DNA from: Monoraphidium neglectum
Lineage: Eukaryota; Chlorophyta; Chlorophyceae; Sphaeropleales; Selenastraceae
Length of the DNA stretch: 22,662 bases
Assembly: GCF_000611645.1 (NCBI RefSeq)
Contig: NW_014012999.1
Span: 1 to 22,662, forward strand
Direction of reading: 5' to 3'
The number at the start of each line of letters is the position of its first letter. The stretch's first letter is position 1. The notes below the pieces were generated by a model. That model did not search any database. It saw only the letters and a list, made by a program, of their open reading frames with translations, and was not told the origin of the DNA. The position numbers and the translations under genes were made by a program. This document shows positions 9,947-19,053 of the stretch, piece after piece.

Positions 9947-12900
9947 GGCAGGCCCTTGCCTCCCCCGTGTTCTGCTTTGCTCTCAACATCATGACATGCA
10001 ATTGCCGCCTCTCTGACTCTGCACTGGCTGTGACTGCTATCCACACCGCCCACCCTGGTTGCAAAACGCAGTTCAGGCGCCGGTGTTGATTCCAACTAAT
10101 GCCTTCTCCGGGCTGCCTGCCATTGGCGGCAATCTTGGAGGCCCTTTCCCTCGGGTGCGCATCCAGACAGAAAGGCCTGCCTACTGGCATCTTGCCTCTG
10201 GCCTTTATGTACAAGTGGCACCAGCGTTTGCCAGGCCTGTGCCTTCCTAGTGCTGGATGGAGCGCGGTGCAGCAAGCCCTTCCAAGTATGGATGCGATCA
10301 CACTCCCTTCACAGCTTCGTCCCCTCCCATGCCGCACATCCTGCATCCAGAATGTCAGCCTTACCCTTGACACCTCTGGCTTTACCAGCCCACCCAATGT
10401 ATCATGTAAGCGTGTCTGACAACCTTAAGCCTGGGGCGCATGCACTGGGGAACTGTTAGCACTGTGCATCCAGCTGACTAAACTTGCTGTTTTAACCCAC
10501 AACCTCTGACCCATCCCCGGCGCCCCCTCCTATTCCCTACGCCCGCCAAACACAGGGGCGGTGACGTGCCCACCCGGGTCATCCCCTCCTGTAGCCAACC
10601 AGTCCGGCAGCTCGTTCAACTTTGGGGTTGGCAGTGGCCTACGTGAGCAGTCTTGTCGGGATACTATGGACCGTGCCCAGGAAGCATGTTGAGGTTCTGC
10701 CCCCCCCCCCTCCCGCAATCGTGCGCCTTTCAAGCCAAGCAACGCAGAATAGCCTTTCAATTGTGTGCTGAGTCACAAACCCTTTCTCACCCACGCGCTG
10801 GCAGAGGTGGACCCCTTCTCCCCCACGTACGGCTCGCTGCCCTGCTCCGTGGCTGTGACGGTCTGCGTACCCCTGCAGGGCTGCACCACCACCGCCAGCA
10901 ACGTCACAGTCCTGGTGAGCCGGGCGCACGCCATGCCCTCTCTCCCTCTCTCCCTCTCCTCCCTGGACCGGGGATGCCGTCCAAGCATCGGCTGCTTGCG
11001 TGCACATACCTTTGACGGCTTCTGGGCCTGCCCCATTTGTGCCCTCAACCTGGTGAGTGTCATAGCACAGTCCTTCATGCACAACCAGGCCGCACCACTA
11101 ACAAAGCGCTTGCTTCCTGCACTCGCACAGCCAACTCCCACTGCGACTCTGGCGGGTGCGCCCTTCTCTGCCAAGCTGCCCTATCCAAGTGTTGTCAATC
11201 TGGAAGCTACTGACACTAAGTGCAACGCGCCGCCCTGCACCTATGAGGTCAGTGGTTGTGGTGTGTTTGCATGCGTCACCCACACCAACCCCAGGTGGTG
11301 TTCAAAATCGCACCTTGAGAGTGGGCCCCGCGCAAACGCAGCTGGCGACCTCACGGCTACGTGATGATAAATAGTCAGGCAGCCTTGAGAGTCCTGCAAT
11401 CCACTGCATGTATTGCGCAAGCTTGCTGTCACATCATGCGACTTCTGAAGATGAAGTTGCTTGCTGACATAGTCCCAGGCGAGATCTCATATGTTTCTGT
11501 GGTCACAGCATCTGAAACGAATGCACCACATTACCGAGTCTCACGTACACATACCCCGTGTCGTGCACCATGTGCGGCAACCATGTTTCGCTTTTGCCCT
11601 GCTAGTGGATCACTACCCTACCGGATGGCAGCAACGTCACCCGGACTGGCGCCAAGGTTCCCCTGGGCATTGGCAGCGGCGAGGCAGTGGACCCCTACAA
11701 AGCCCCCTTCTCATCTTCTGATGCCAAGTGAGGATTATCATGGCCAGACAAGGGGAAAGTGTGCAAGGGTAGCGACAGAGTGTACCTCCAGCCCACTCTG
11801 GAGGCGGTGCAGTGTTTGGCATCTTGATGAGACTTCCCGGGTGCCTTCCAGGCTTACTTATCCAATCGCTTGCTTTTCTTCACACCTATACTGTAGAGAA
11901 TGCTCAATGCTGATTCCGGCCACCGCTTAAACATGCACTTTGATACGGATATGTTCCCTGGCGCCGTGATTTGCTCTCACCACTCATCTCTGCTCCCCCG
12001 CCCTTCCCCCTGTGCGCGCACAGCCTCACCGTCACGCTGAAAGTCACTGACTCGTCAGTGCCGCCCCAAGTCTCAACCACCGCTACAAAGCTTCTGGGTG
12101 CGTGCAGCAACAAGGCCTGGTTGCCGCCCAACCAGATACCTACGTGCCATTAGCACAACAGTCTTGCGGCTCTATACATTCCTGCTATGCGTGCAGGGCC
12201 GCCCTGTTTGAAAGCATTGTCTCCTGTTTGAAAGCATTGTCTGACCCGCTCTCTCGTGCATGGCCGCACGCTGCGCACCTTCAGCTGTGGCTCAATCTGC
12301 CTCTCCGCTGCCTCGTGCTCGCAGTGCCGGCCCCGCTGTCCTTGCCAAACGCGTTCAGTGGGCTGCCCCCAACTGGCTCCGCTGTGGGCGGACCATACCC
12401 AGTGGTGAGCCGCGCAGGGCTGAACGCTCACCCTGAGCTTTTGGCAAAGACCCAGATGACCTAGCTGGCTGTGTGTCCACACTGACCCTCAGCAATTTAG
12501 CCGCAAGCATTATTGTGTGTCCTGTCTGATCTGTGTTCCTGGACCTCTCACATCCATGCATCCCCTCCCCACCCTCACTGCACCCCTCTGCCCCTCCAGC
12601 CGGTCAACCTCGCGGTCAACACCTCTGGCATCCCTCAGGGGTCCAATTACACCTGTGAGCGGTTGAACCTGGGCTCGTTTAGCCAGGGCCCACGCCTAGC
12701 TCATCCAACAACCTGCACACGCGACATTGTTTGCGCACGCTTGCGTGCCAGGCGCTGTGCAAACGGACATGCCCTTACCTTCCCTTTGCCTATCCACCTC
12801 GCTTCTGACCGCCTCTCAGGGACGCTCAAGTGCCCGCCAAGCGCGGCAGTGCCCACTGCTACCAGCAGCTCCGCAAATTTCAGCTTCGTCGTCGGCAGTG

Positions 12901-15900
12901 GCAAGGGTGGGCTTGCGCTGCGTTGGTAGGGCCTGCATGCGCAGTAGGACAGGTGTCAACAGCGCTGCTGACCGCTGCCTCCTTGGTGCTGTTGCGCGCT
13001 GCTGGGTACCATCCGCGACACTTACTGAGTGCAGGGAGCATGCCAGAAGTGCGTTCTTACTGATATTGTGCACATGCCATCCCAAGCCCTGGAGACTTGC
13101 ACTTTTGCCCCAGCTTTGGGGTGCTTATATCCAGGCAGACCAGGTGTGGCCCAAGCCGCACACTGTCAACCCTGACTCTCAACCCTGAACAATGCCCCAC
13201 GCAGAGGTGGACCCCTTCTCCCCCACGTATGGCGCCCTGCCCTGCTCCGTGGCTGTGACGATCTGCGTGCCTCTGAAGGGGTGCACCACCGCCAGCAGCA
13301 ACATCACAGTCCTGGTGAGTGGGCTGCACGCCTTGCCTGACACATGAGACAAGGCATTCGCATGTAGTACATTATGCCGTCCAAGCATCGGTTGCTTGCA
13401 AGGAACGCATTGACACAGGTGTGATGACGCCTTCTGGACCTCCTCCCATTTGCGCCTTGATGAGTGTCATAGCACAGTCCATCATACACAACCAGGCCAC
13501 GCTGCTAACAATCCTCTGATCCTCTGCACCTGCACAGCCAACTCCCACTGCGACTCTGGCGGGTGCGCCCTTCACTGCCAAGATGCCCTATCCAAGTGTT
13601 GTCAACCTGGAAGCTACTGACACTAAGTGCAACGTGCCGCCCTGCACCTACGAGGTGGGTGGTTGCGGTATGCTTGCGTGTGTCACCCAAACCACCCCCA
13701 GGGCATGATCAAACACTCACCTCAAGAGTGGGCAGCTGCCGGACTCCTTCACCAGCCTGCCTCACAGCTGAGTGAAGCAAGGATTAACAGTTAGGCAGCC
13801 TTGGGGGTACTGCAATGCACCGCACGAAGCTGAGTGATTATGCCGCCACATGGTGCTGCTGTTCATATCACTGAGTCCGCTTGCTGATGTCAATCCAGTC
13901 GCCCAGAATCACTCCTGACACCCTTCTGTCGCAGCATCTCAGCCGGATGCACCACGTCAGCAAGTCTCACATACACATACCCTGCATCGTGCACCATGCG
14001 CGGCAACTCCCGTTTCATGTTTGCCCTGCCAGTGGATAACCACCCTACCGGATGGCAGCAACGTCACCCGGACTGGCGCCAAGGTTCCCCTGGGCATCGG
14101 CAGTAGCGAGGCAGTGGACCCCTACAAATCCCCCTTCACATCTTCCGATGCCAAGTGAGGATCATCATGGCCAGACAAGGGGAAAGTGTGCGAGGGCAGC
14201 AACAGGGTGCACATCCAGCTCACTCTGGAGGCAATCCAGCGTTTAGCATCTCAAGTAGACTTCCCGCATGGTTTCCGTGCTAACAGCTCCCCACTCCTTG
14301 TTTGCGCAGCCATAGAAGTTGATTTTGTTAGCAGCCAACATTTCAGACATGCAGTTCAGTACAGATGTACTCACATGTGTTGCCTGGCGCCGCGATTTGC
14401 TACCACCACCACCACGAGCTCATCCGCTCCGCCCTTTCCCTCTGACCGCCTGCAGCCTCACCGTGACACTGAAAGTCACTGACTCGTCAGTGCCGCCGCA
14501 AGTCTTGACCACCGCCACAAAGCTTCTGGGTGCGTCCAGCAACAAGGCCTGATCGCCGCACCCACCAGATACCTGGAGGCCATGAGTGAAGCTGTCACGC
14601 GGCTCTGTCTGTTCCTGCTATGGTGCAGGGCCGCCTTATTTGAAAGGCCTGTGCATCCATGTCTCTCTGGCATCGGCGAGCCATGCCCCCTCACACCTCT
14701 CTGTCAAACCGTCTCTCCCCTGCCTCATCCTTGCAGTGCCGTCCCCGCTGTCCTTGCCAAACGCGTTCAGTGGGCTGCCCCCAACTGGCTCCGCCGTTGG
14801 CGGACCGTACCCAGTGGTGAGCCGCGCGGGGCTGAATGGGTACTCTAAGCTGTTGGCAAAGTGCCGGTTAACCTGGCTGGCTGTCTGCCTGCAATGTGCA
14901 GTGTTGATTTTGCGCTACTGGAACCAACTATCATGAATGGGTGTCCTGCCCAAATGTGGTCCTGAGCCTCTTGCATCCATGCACTTCCCATGCACTTCCC
15001 CACACACCCCTCACTGCACCTCTCTGCCCCTCCAGCCGGTCAACCTGGCGGTCAATACCTCTGGCATCCCTCAGGGGTCCAATTACACATGTGAGCGGTG
15101 ACACCTGGACTTGTTCAGCGAGGTCCCATGCCCAGATCAAATCAGCTTTATGCAGGAACTTATGCACGCAGTTGCATGCAAGGCACTGTAAAACCGATGT
15201 GCCCTCACGTTCCCTTTGCCTGTCCACCTCGCCCCTGCTCGCCACACAGGGACGCTCAAGTGCCCGCCAGGCACGGCAGTGCCGACCGCCACCAGCACCT
15301 CCGCTAATTTCAGCTTTGTCGTCGGCAGCGGCAAGGGTGAGCTCGCGCTGCATCGGGAGGGCGCGCGGATGCAGTATAGGTCAGGTATCAACAGCGCTGC
15401 TTACCGCTGCCCCCTTGCGCTGCCGTACGCGAGTGTGCGCCACGCACCACACTTGCAACTTGAAATCCAACCCCAATTCATCGCACCCGCACTCTGCCTG
15501 AATTCTGCTATTGCAGCTGTGGACCCTTTTGCACCTTATGGTGAGTGCCGCCGGGGATAAGAAACGGCTGTGCCCCTTTCTTTGGCTCCTCCTCTCCCGA
15601 GGTCGTCGCAGTTATAAGTGCTTGCCTGCGTTGCATGCATCCCAGGGACGCGTCAACGGGTGGATGTATGGCCTAGTTCTTCACAATTCTAGTGGAGCAA
15701 TATGCCACAACGTGGTGTTTGGACCGCTTGCCGACCTTGTGATCCTGCCGTCAACTCCTGACTTCCTCAATCTCACAAACTCAGGCAACAAGGAGTGCGA
15801 GCTAGCCGTCACAGTCACTGCCCCCGGAAACCAGACCATGTCGGCCAGCAGTAATGTCACGTACTTGGTGAGGGCATGAACACAAGGCTGCAGGAAAGCC

Positions 15901-18900
15901 AGTCAGCTCTCCAAGACCAAGGGGTGACAGGTTATGGGCGGTGTGCTTGCAGAGGTAGATTGATCTCAGAATCAGCAACGTCAGCCCATCAGTAATGTGA
16001 ATGCTGTGGGGTGTGTTGTAAGCCATGCACCCAGGGTGCACAGTTGCCTTGCTGGAGGAGTCTGCTTTGCTAAACAGCGGCGATGCTGCGACCCCCCATC
16101 CTGCTCTATGGCTCAGGCCCCTCCTGGTCCCTCAAGCATCGCCGGTGCGCCGTTCCAGATCGGCCCGGATTATCCCGCTCAGACCACCTTTGACGCCGGC
16201 AACGCGTCATGCGCCAGCCCGCCATGCACATACCAGGTGCGCAGCATCCCTTCCATTTTCAGAGCAACCATGCGTCCCTCCAATTGCAACGCAACCATGC
16301 TGCTGTTGCGCGTGCACGAATGAAGCTGCCATCACACACATGATAAGTTTGCGGCGCGCTTTGCCTGCTGCATGTTTATGAGCTGTTTGCTCAAGCAAAG
16401 CGTGAAACCGACTTGCGCTTGTCTGAGGATGTCATGTTTAGCTGCCCCATCAACATGCTCCTTCCCCCTCTTGCATCGCCCTGCTGTGGGGCTGTCGACA
16501 CAGTGGGCTGTCGACTGCGCGGACGGTCGCAGCGCCAAGCTGGACGGCAAGAAAGTCCCTGTGCTGATTGGCGACAGCCCTTCCGCCACCATCAACCCTT
16601 TCAAGCCTACGCGCGTGGAGGAGATCACTGAGTGAGTAACACAGAGCCCGCTGTGTGCCTCAGGGCTGTGTGTGCACGGCCGTACTGGCCGACCGTGCAT
16701 ACGCGGCAGGGTCGCCGGTGGCCTACTGATCGAGACCTTTCCACAACCTGTCTTTGGTGAACTATTCAAAAGTCCTCCTTAGCTATCATTGCCGCCTGGT
16801 AACCCTCACATATAAGCAAGCCCATACGTCAGGGGAAATGATCTGCCTTGGTTCCCCTGAAGCTCAAACCCCTTCACCTTCTGGCACACGCAGATGCAAT
16901 GTGACGCTGACCGTCACAGACTCGTCCAAGCCGCCCCAGACCACAAAGACTTCAACTGCCCTCACGTGTGAGCATGTTGAGGGGAGGACCAGCCGATTGG
17001 GTTTGCCGCGCTTGAGTGGTGTGCTGTTATCTACAGTCGCCCGCTTTAGAGCAGCTGGTTTACAGCATTGGAGTGCTTGAAACGCCCCGGCACATACCAC
17101 CCGCTCCTGCACGGGCAACCTGCCACGAAATGTGAGCCCGCCCCACACGTCATCAACGCACCCGCGCCGCCACTCGACAGTGTACCCCTCGGGCCCGACC
17201 GTCACCCTCATCAACGCGCCCTACGCCGCGGTTGCCGGCGAGACTGTGGGGATGGCCGGAACCGCAAAGTGCACCGATGCGCCCTGCACGTATGCGTGGA
17301 CCATTGACTGCCCCGCGCAGGGCGCGCTGCTGCCTCAGTCCAAGGTTTTGCAGGGTCTTGTGTTTAATGTCAGCACTGGCGCCAACTTGGATGCCAACAG
17401 CACCAACCTCATCAACACCAACGGGTTGACGGCGGCGCTGGTTTGCTCTGTGCGGCTGCGGGCTGCAGGTGAGCGGGGACTAAGCTGTACCACAGGAGGG
17501 CCGTCTTGAGCCCTTGCAAGCCAGGGTTCTTGCGATGCGGGAAGATGTGTATAATGATCATGTCCCTGCTGTTGCCAACCTTCAAATGGCCGCTGAGTCA
17601 ATGGCGATTGCACCAACCTGCATCACAGACTCCAAGAGTGTCACTGCAAGCGCCAAGACCACCCTCACGGTGAGCTGCGCCCCGCGCATCAGCCAGGGAC
17701 TGGGACAAAGGGACTCGACGTGGTGTGCAAAGGTCGCGCAACGCAGAGATCTTCCTGGTCGGCTGGTCAGGACTGCAATGCAGCTTCACCTTGCTGTTTC
17801 CGGCACAGTCACGGCACTGTTTCTGGGCAACGCACACACGCATTGTTGTCCTATTTCCCTGACTGCTGCCAGCCGCTGTGTGACGCTGTGATCACCCCTG
17901 GTGTTGTAGCTCGATCCGCCGCTGACTCCGTGTGGCTGCAGGTGTACCCCCTCTCGGCTTCAAACATCACCTCGTGCGGCGGGACCCCGATTGCGATCAA
18001 GGGCATCAATAATGGTGACGTCATTCGGATGCGCCCCGCTTCTGTCGCCATGCTTAAGGCGCAGAGCAACGGCGCCAACTGCGCCTCCAAAAAGGTGCGT
18101 GCACCACGGTGACCCTGATGCAGCGCTGGTGCGGTGGAACGCATAGCCGAGCGCCTTGCCACTTGGTTGCAAGCGTCAAGTCTGCGGGCATGCCGCTGCC
18201 TGACACTCTCAAAAGGCATGGGAGCGTCCGCCAGCATCCGCCTGCACTGATTGCAGCCCGCTGACACCTGCACGCGGGCACCCGTTGCTCTTCATCCCTC
18301 AGGCCCTCCGACGCGGCAAGAAGCAGAAGATCCAGGCCTCAGTGACCATCCCGCCTTTTGCAGACGCCACTGGCCGGATGGTGAGGCTACGCCGGACGAG
18401 CCCTGCGCGCATAATGCCCACAAACACGCCTGCTTGCTTTTTGCCCCTGGCTGTTGTGGAGACTGTGAGCGAGTCGAGCCCCTTGGCAAGCTTTAATACT
18501 GCAAGCCCCCCCTGTTGAACGCCGCCGCGTGCACCACACCTGCCAAGCCCCAATACTTGCTTACTGAAAACATCTTCTTGATCCCCTACAGGTGTATCCC
18601 ACAATCACGGGTATCATGGTCAACCAGGCGGAGAACGCATGCAAGACATGCCGCAAGACCCCATCCGACAACTGCGCTTGCATTCCAGATGGCATCATCG
18701 CAACCGCCGGCCAGGCCGCGCTGCTTATGCCGGGCGTCTCACCGTCCCCAAACACCGCCGCTGGACGTGTGAGCGGTCGCCAATACCTGCTGCGCTTCAC
18801 CGGGCTTGTGAGGGAGACTGGCGCAACGTGCGAGGGCTTTGCGCCCGTCTGCATCTTCAAGGCCAAGCGCGTGAAGAAGGGCGTAACGCCTCCGACGTGC

Positions 18901-19053
18901 CAGCCATTCGGGTCATCAGGCACTGTCAGAGATGCAACTTTGTGCAAAAACGGCACCACTGCATTCGCCGCTGTGGACGCACTGGACGCAACGGATGCTG
19001 ACGTGGCGGAAGTGGAGATGCTGCTGCCAGAGACCGAGGACCTCGGAGTTTGA
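3878..19053 (+). CDS. Large secreted multi-PKD-like-domain protein, about 43 exons, about 1,600 residues
   Basis: Coding exons in one continuous frame: 3878-3880, 4147-4377, 4619-4801, 5025-5038, 5344-5555, 5819-5894, 6194-6209, 6346-6392, 6680-6826, 7301-7475, 7695-7760, 8106-8163, 8309-8488, 8689-8712, 8921-9006, 9290-9608, 10072-10154, 10351-10405, 10556-10642, 10805-10914, 11131-11247, 11606-11727, 12024-12097, 12325-12404, 12600-12654, 12820-12906, 13205-13314, 13538-13654, 14033-14154, 14456-14529, 14737-14816, 15036-15090, 15250-15336, 15517-15540, 15785-15867, 16117-16236, 16504-16631, 16894-16967, 17181-17468, 17629-17669, 17942-18094, 18303-18380, 18592-19053. The N terminus is a clear signal peptide (hydrophobic WLALLLAAVSILLTLA, cleavage after AMA). 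Most of the rest is a string of PKD-like domains with PPCTYEW, DP[FY] and LTVTLKVTD motifs, conserved cysteines and many N-glycosylation sequons. No later membrane segment was seen, so I infer a secreted wall, matrix or surface protein. The least certain exons are the 14-, 16- and 47-base ones. Confidence 0.82.
4147..7475 (+). other. N-terminal part of the PKD protein: signal peptide plus a region of unknown fold
   Basis: Exons 4147-4377, 4619-4801, 5025-5038, 5344-5555, 5819-5894, 6194-6209, 6346-6392, 6680-6826 and 7301-7475 encode about 370 residues. After the signal peptide comes a Cys-containing segment (YMCTRAEDSGCASG, then NDCQTFATC across the 14-base exon). Next is a stretch reading like beta-strand sequence (TLTVAAGQSIDVYFASDF). 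Around the 6680 exon is HMTRTFFGCMG, and the last exon holds EAYTCTASF and a C-P-V-D-H motif. I do not recognise a domain family. Phases match at every junction (leftovers 0, 2, 1, 2, 0, 2, 2, 0), which supports the two microexons. The 6194-6209 and 6346-6392 exons rest only on phase and splice-site fit. Confidence 0.6.
7695..9006 (+). other. PKD-like domain 1 (diverged, type B)
   Basis: Exons 7695-7760, 8106-8163, 8309-8488, 8689-8712 and 8921-9006. The order matches later domains: a linker (APVLSAVVSG), KTYPS at an exon end, VINLAAN, TYACW with the core Trp just after an exon junction, then IDLGSPYG and NKACNVSVQIS leading to YALTLL. The 24-base exon plus the next one corresponds to the single 110-base exon of domains 3 and 5, and the same split recurs in domain 7. 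It is the most diverged PKD-like unit. The 8163/8309 junction uses a weaker AAG acceptor. Confidence 0.6.
9290..9608 (+). other. PKD-like domain 2 (type A) in one exon
   Basis: A single 319-base exon encodes a full type A domain: APPVATFTGAPY, IQLSASASSC, ASPPC, QEIDPF, then CSVTLIVTDSQG and STTLT. In domains 4, 6 and 8 the same span is divided among three exons (117-120, 122-128 and 74 bases). The core Trp of the type is replaced here by Phe-Ala (QFAVVCPDG). Its last base (G) joins the next exon to complete a Val codon. Confidence 0.8.
9803..9860. repeat. 58-base perfectly alternating purine-pyrimidine tract
   Basis: Every base from 9803 to 9860 alternates purine and pyrimidine: first CG-rich (GCGCGCGC), then GT-rich with two AT steps, then GCGC. 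Such tracts are prone to left-handed Z-DNA. It lies in the intron 9609-10071 of the PKD gene, just upstream of a tetranucleotide microsatellite. Confidence 0.95.
9885..9947 (+). repeat. (CAGA)n microsatellite, about 15.75 units
   Basis: An uninterrupted period-4 repeat of CAGA runs for 63 bases within the same intron. It makes long spurious reading frames on both strands (antisense Ser-Val-Cys-Leu repeats). It is likely length-variable between strains. Confidence 0.97.
10072..10914 (+). other. PKD-like domain 3 (type B)
   Basis: Exons 10072-10154, 10351-10405, 10556-10642 and 10805-10914. Motifs: NAFSGLP, GGPFP, VSLTLDTSG, a split Trp codon (T|GG) at the 10405/10556 junction, TCPPGSS, FNFGVGSG, VDPFSPTYG, then CSVAVTVCVPL and SNVTVL. 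This is the type B pattern shared with domains 5 and 7, with the Trp codon broken by a phase-1 intron in each. Its last exon is the first exon of the duplicated 2.4-kb block. Confidence 0.8.
11131..12097 (+). other. PKD-like domain 4 (type A)
   Basis: Exons 11131-11247, 11606-11727 and 12024-12097. This is the clearest PKD pattern in the window: TATLAGAPF, PYPSVVNLEA, CNAPPCTYE|W with Trp opening the second exon, LPDGSNVTRTG, EAVDPYKAPF, then NLTVTLKVTDSSVPPQ and STTATKLL. The middle YxW and the closing VTLKVTD strand are PKD hallmarks. The WDFGDG loop of classical PKD is missing. Confidence 0.85.
12203..12242 (+). repeat. 20-base perfect tandem duplication in an intron
   Basis: The unit CCTGTTTGAAAGCATTGTCT occurs twice head to tail in intron 12098-12324. 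The equivalent intron of copy B (near 14630-14660) has one related, shorter version, so this small duplication appears to postdate the 2.4-kb duplication. Confidence 0.95.
12325..13314 (+). other. PKD-like domain 5 (type B)
   Basis: Exons 12325-12404, 12600-12654, 12820-12906 and 13205-13314. Motifs: PLSLPNAFSGLPPTG, VGGPYPV, VNLAVNTSG, SNYT|W with a split Trp codon, TLKCPPS, NFSFVVGSGK, VDPFSPTYG, CSVAVTICVPL and SNITVL. The Cys pattern matches domains 3 and 7. Confidence 0.85.
13205..15430 (+). repeat. Internal tandem duplication, copy B
   Basis: Exons 13205-13314, 13538-13654, 14033-14154, 14456-14529, 14737-14816, 15036-15090 and 15250-15336 repeat copy A at offsets of about 2400-2436 bases. 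I count about 17 residue differences in about 215 by hand. Intron similarity continues past the last exon (CAACAGCGCTGCT near 12958 and 15390) and fades near 15430. No comparable intron similarity is seen before 10805 and 13205, so one breakpoint is close to that exon start. Confidence 0.9.
13538..14529 (+). other. PKD-like domain 6 (type A)
   Basis: Exons 13538-13654, 14033-14154 and 14456-14529. This is the duplicate of domain 4: TATLAGAPFTAKM, CNVPPCTYE|W, LPDGSNVTRTG, EAVDPYKSPF and LTVTLKVTDSSVPPQ are all retained. Substitutions are mostly conservative (Ser/Thr, Leu/Met, Ala/Val, Gly/Ser). Confidence 0.85.
14737..15867 (+). other. PKD-like domain 7 (type B)
   Basis: Exons 14737-14816, 15036-15090, 15250-15336, 15517-15540 and 15785-15867. 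The first three exons are the duplicates of domain 5 exons. The last two (24 and 83 bases: AVDPFAPYG, then NKECELAVTVTAPG to SSNVTYL) are not from the duplicated block. They match the split arrangement of domain 1 instead of the fused 110-base exon of domains 3 and 5. Confidence 0.82.
16117..16967 (+). other. PKD-like domain 8 (type A)
   Basis: Exons 16117-16236, 16504-16631 and 16894-16967. Motifs: APPGPSSIAGAPF, CASPPCTYQ|W with Trp opening the exon, AVDCADGRS, SATINPFKPT, CNVTLTVTDSSKPPQ and TSTALT. Intron positions and phases equal those of domains 4 and 6, but the sequence is more diverged, so it predates the recent block duplication. The opening words resemble domain 2 (APP, CASPPC). 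Confidence 0.83.
17181..17669 (+). other. PKD-like domain 9 (type A, introns placed differently)
   Basis: Exons 17181-17468 and 17629-17669. Motifs: YPSGPTVTLINAPY, CTDAPCTYAW, TIDCPAQG, VFNVSTGANLDAN, ALVCSVRLRA, then DSKSVTASAKTTLT. Unlike domains 4, 6 and 8 there is no intron before the core Trp. The type B partner that follows most type A units is absent, so this unit closes the array. Confidence 0.78.
17942..19053 (+). other. C-terminal region of the PKD protein, Cys-rich with acidic end
   Basis: Exons 17942-18094, 18303-18380 and 18592-19053 (TGA at 19051-19053), all phase 0, about 230 residues. Two exons open with VYP. A basic patch, RRGKKQK, lies in the middle exon. The last exon holds a Cys cluster (ACKTCRK...NCACIPDG), then a segment reading like a beta-sandwich (GRQYLLRFTGLVRETGATC, CIFKAKRVKKG). 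It ends in an acidic tail (DATDADVAEVEMLLPETEDLGV). I recognise no family. No GPI-type hydrophobic end is present, so membrane anchoring is unlikely. Confidence 0.75.

Larger units (their letters stand above)
10805..13204 (+). repeat. Internal tandem duplication, copy A (about 2.4 kb, seven exons with introns)
   Basis: Exons 10805-10914, 11131-11247, 11606-11727, 12024-12097, 12325-12404, 12600-12654 and 12820-12906 have lengths 110, 117, 122, 74, 80, 55 and 87, identical one by one to copy B. Introns are also similar; for example, both carry GCCGTCCAAGCATCGG and AGTGTCATAGCACAGTCC between the first two exons. The block starts at the last exon of one domain, so the duplication is out of register with domain borders. 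One donor here is GTCAGT (11248), where copy B has GTGGGT. Confidence 0.92.

Noticed and set aside
9678..10397. 239-codon minus-strand frame with Ser-Val-Cys-Leu repeats
   Set aside because: It is the antisense translation of the (CAGA)n microsatellite and flanking intron; it also overlaps real exons of the plus-strand gene.
10805..15867. Regularly spaced repeats suggesting a CRISPR-like or satellite array
   Set aside because: The repeated units are protein-coding exons with normal splice sites and conserved introns, explained by domain duplication.
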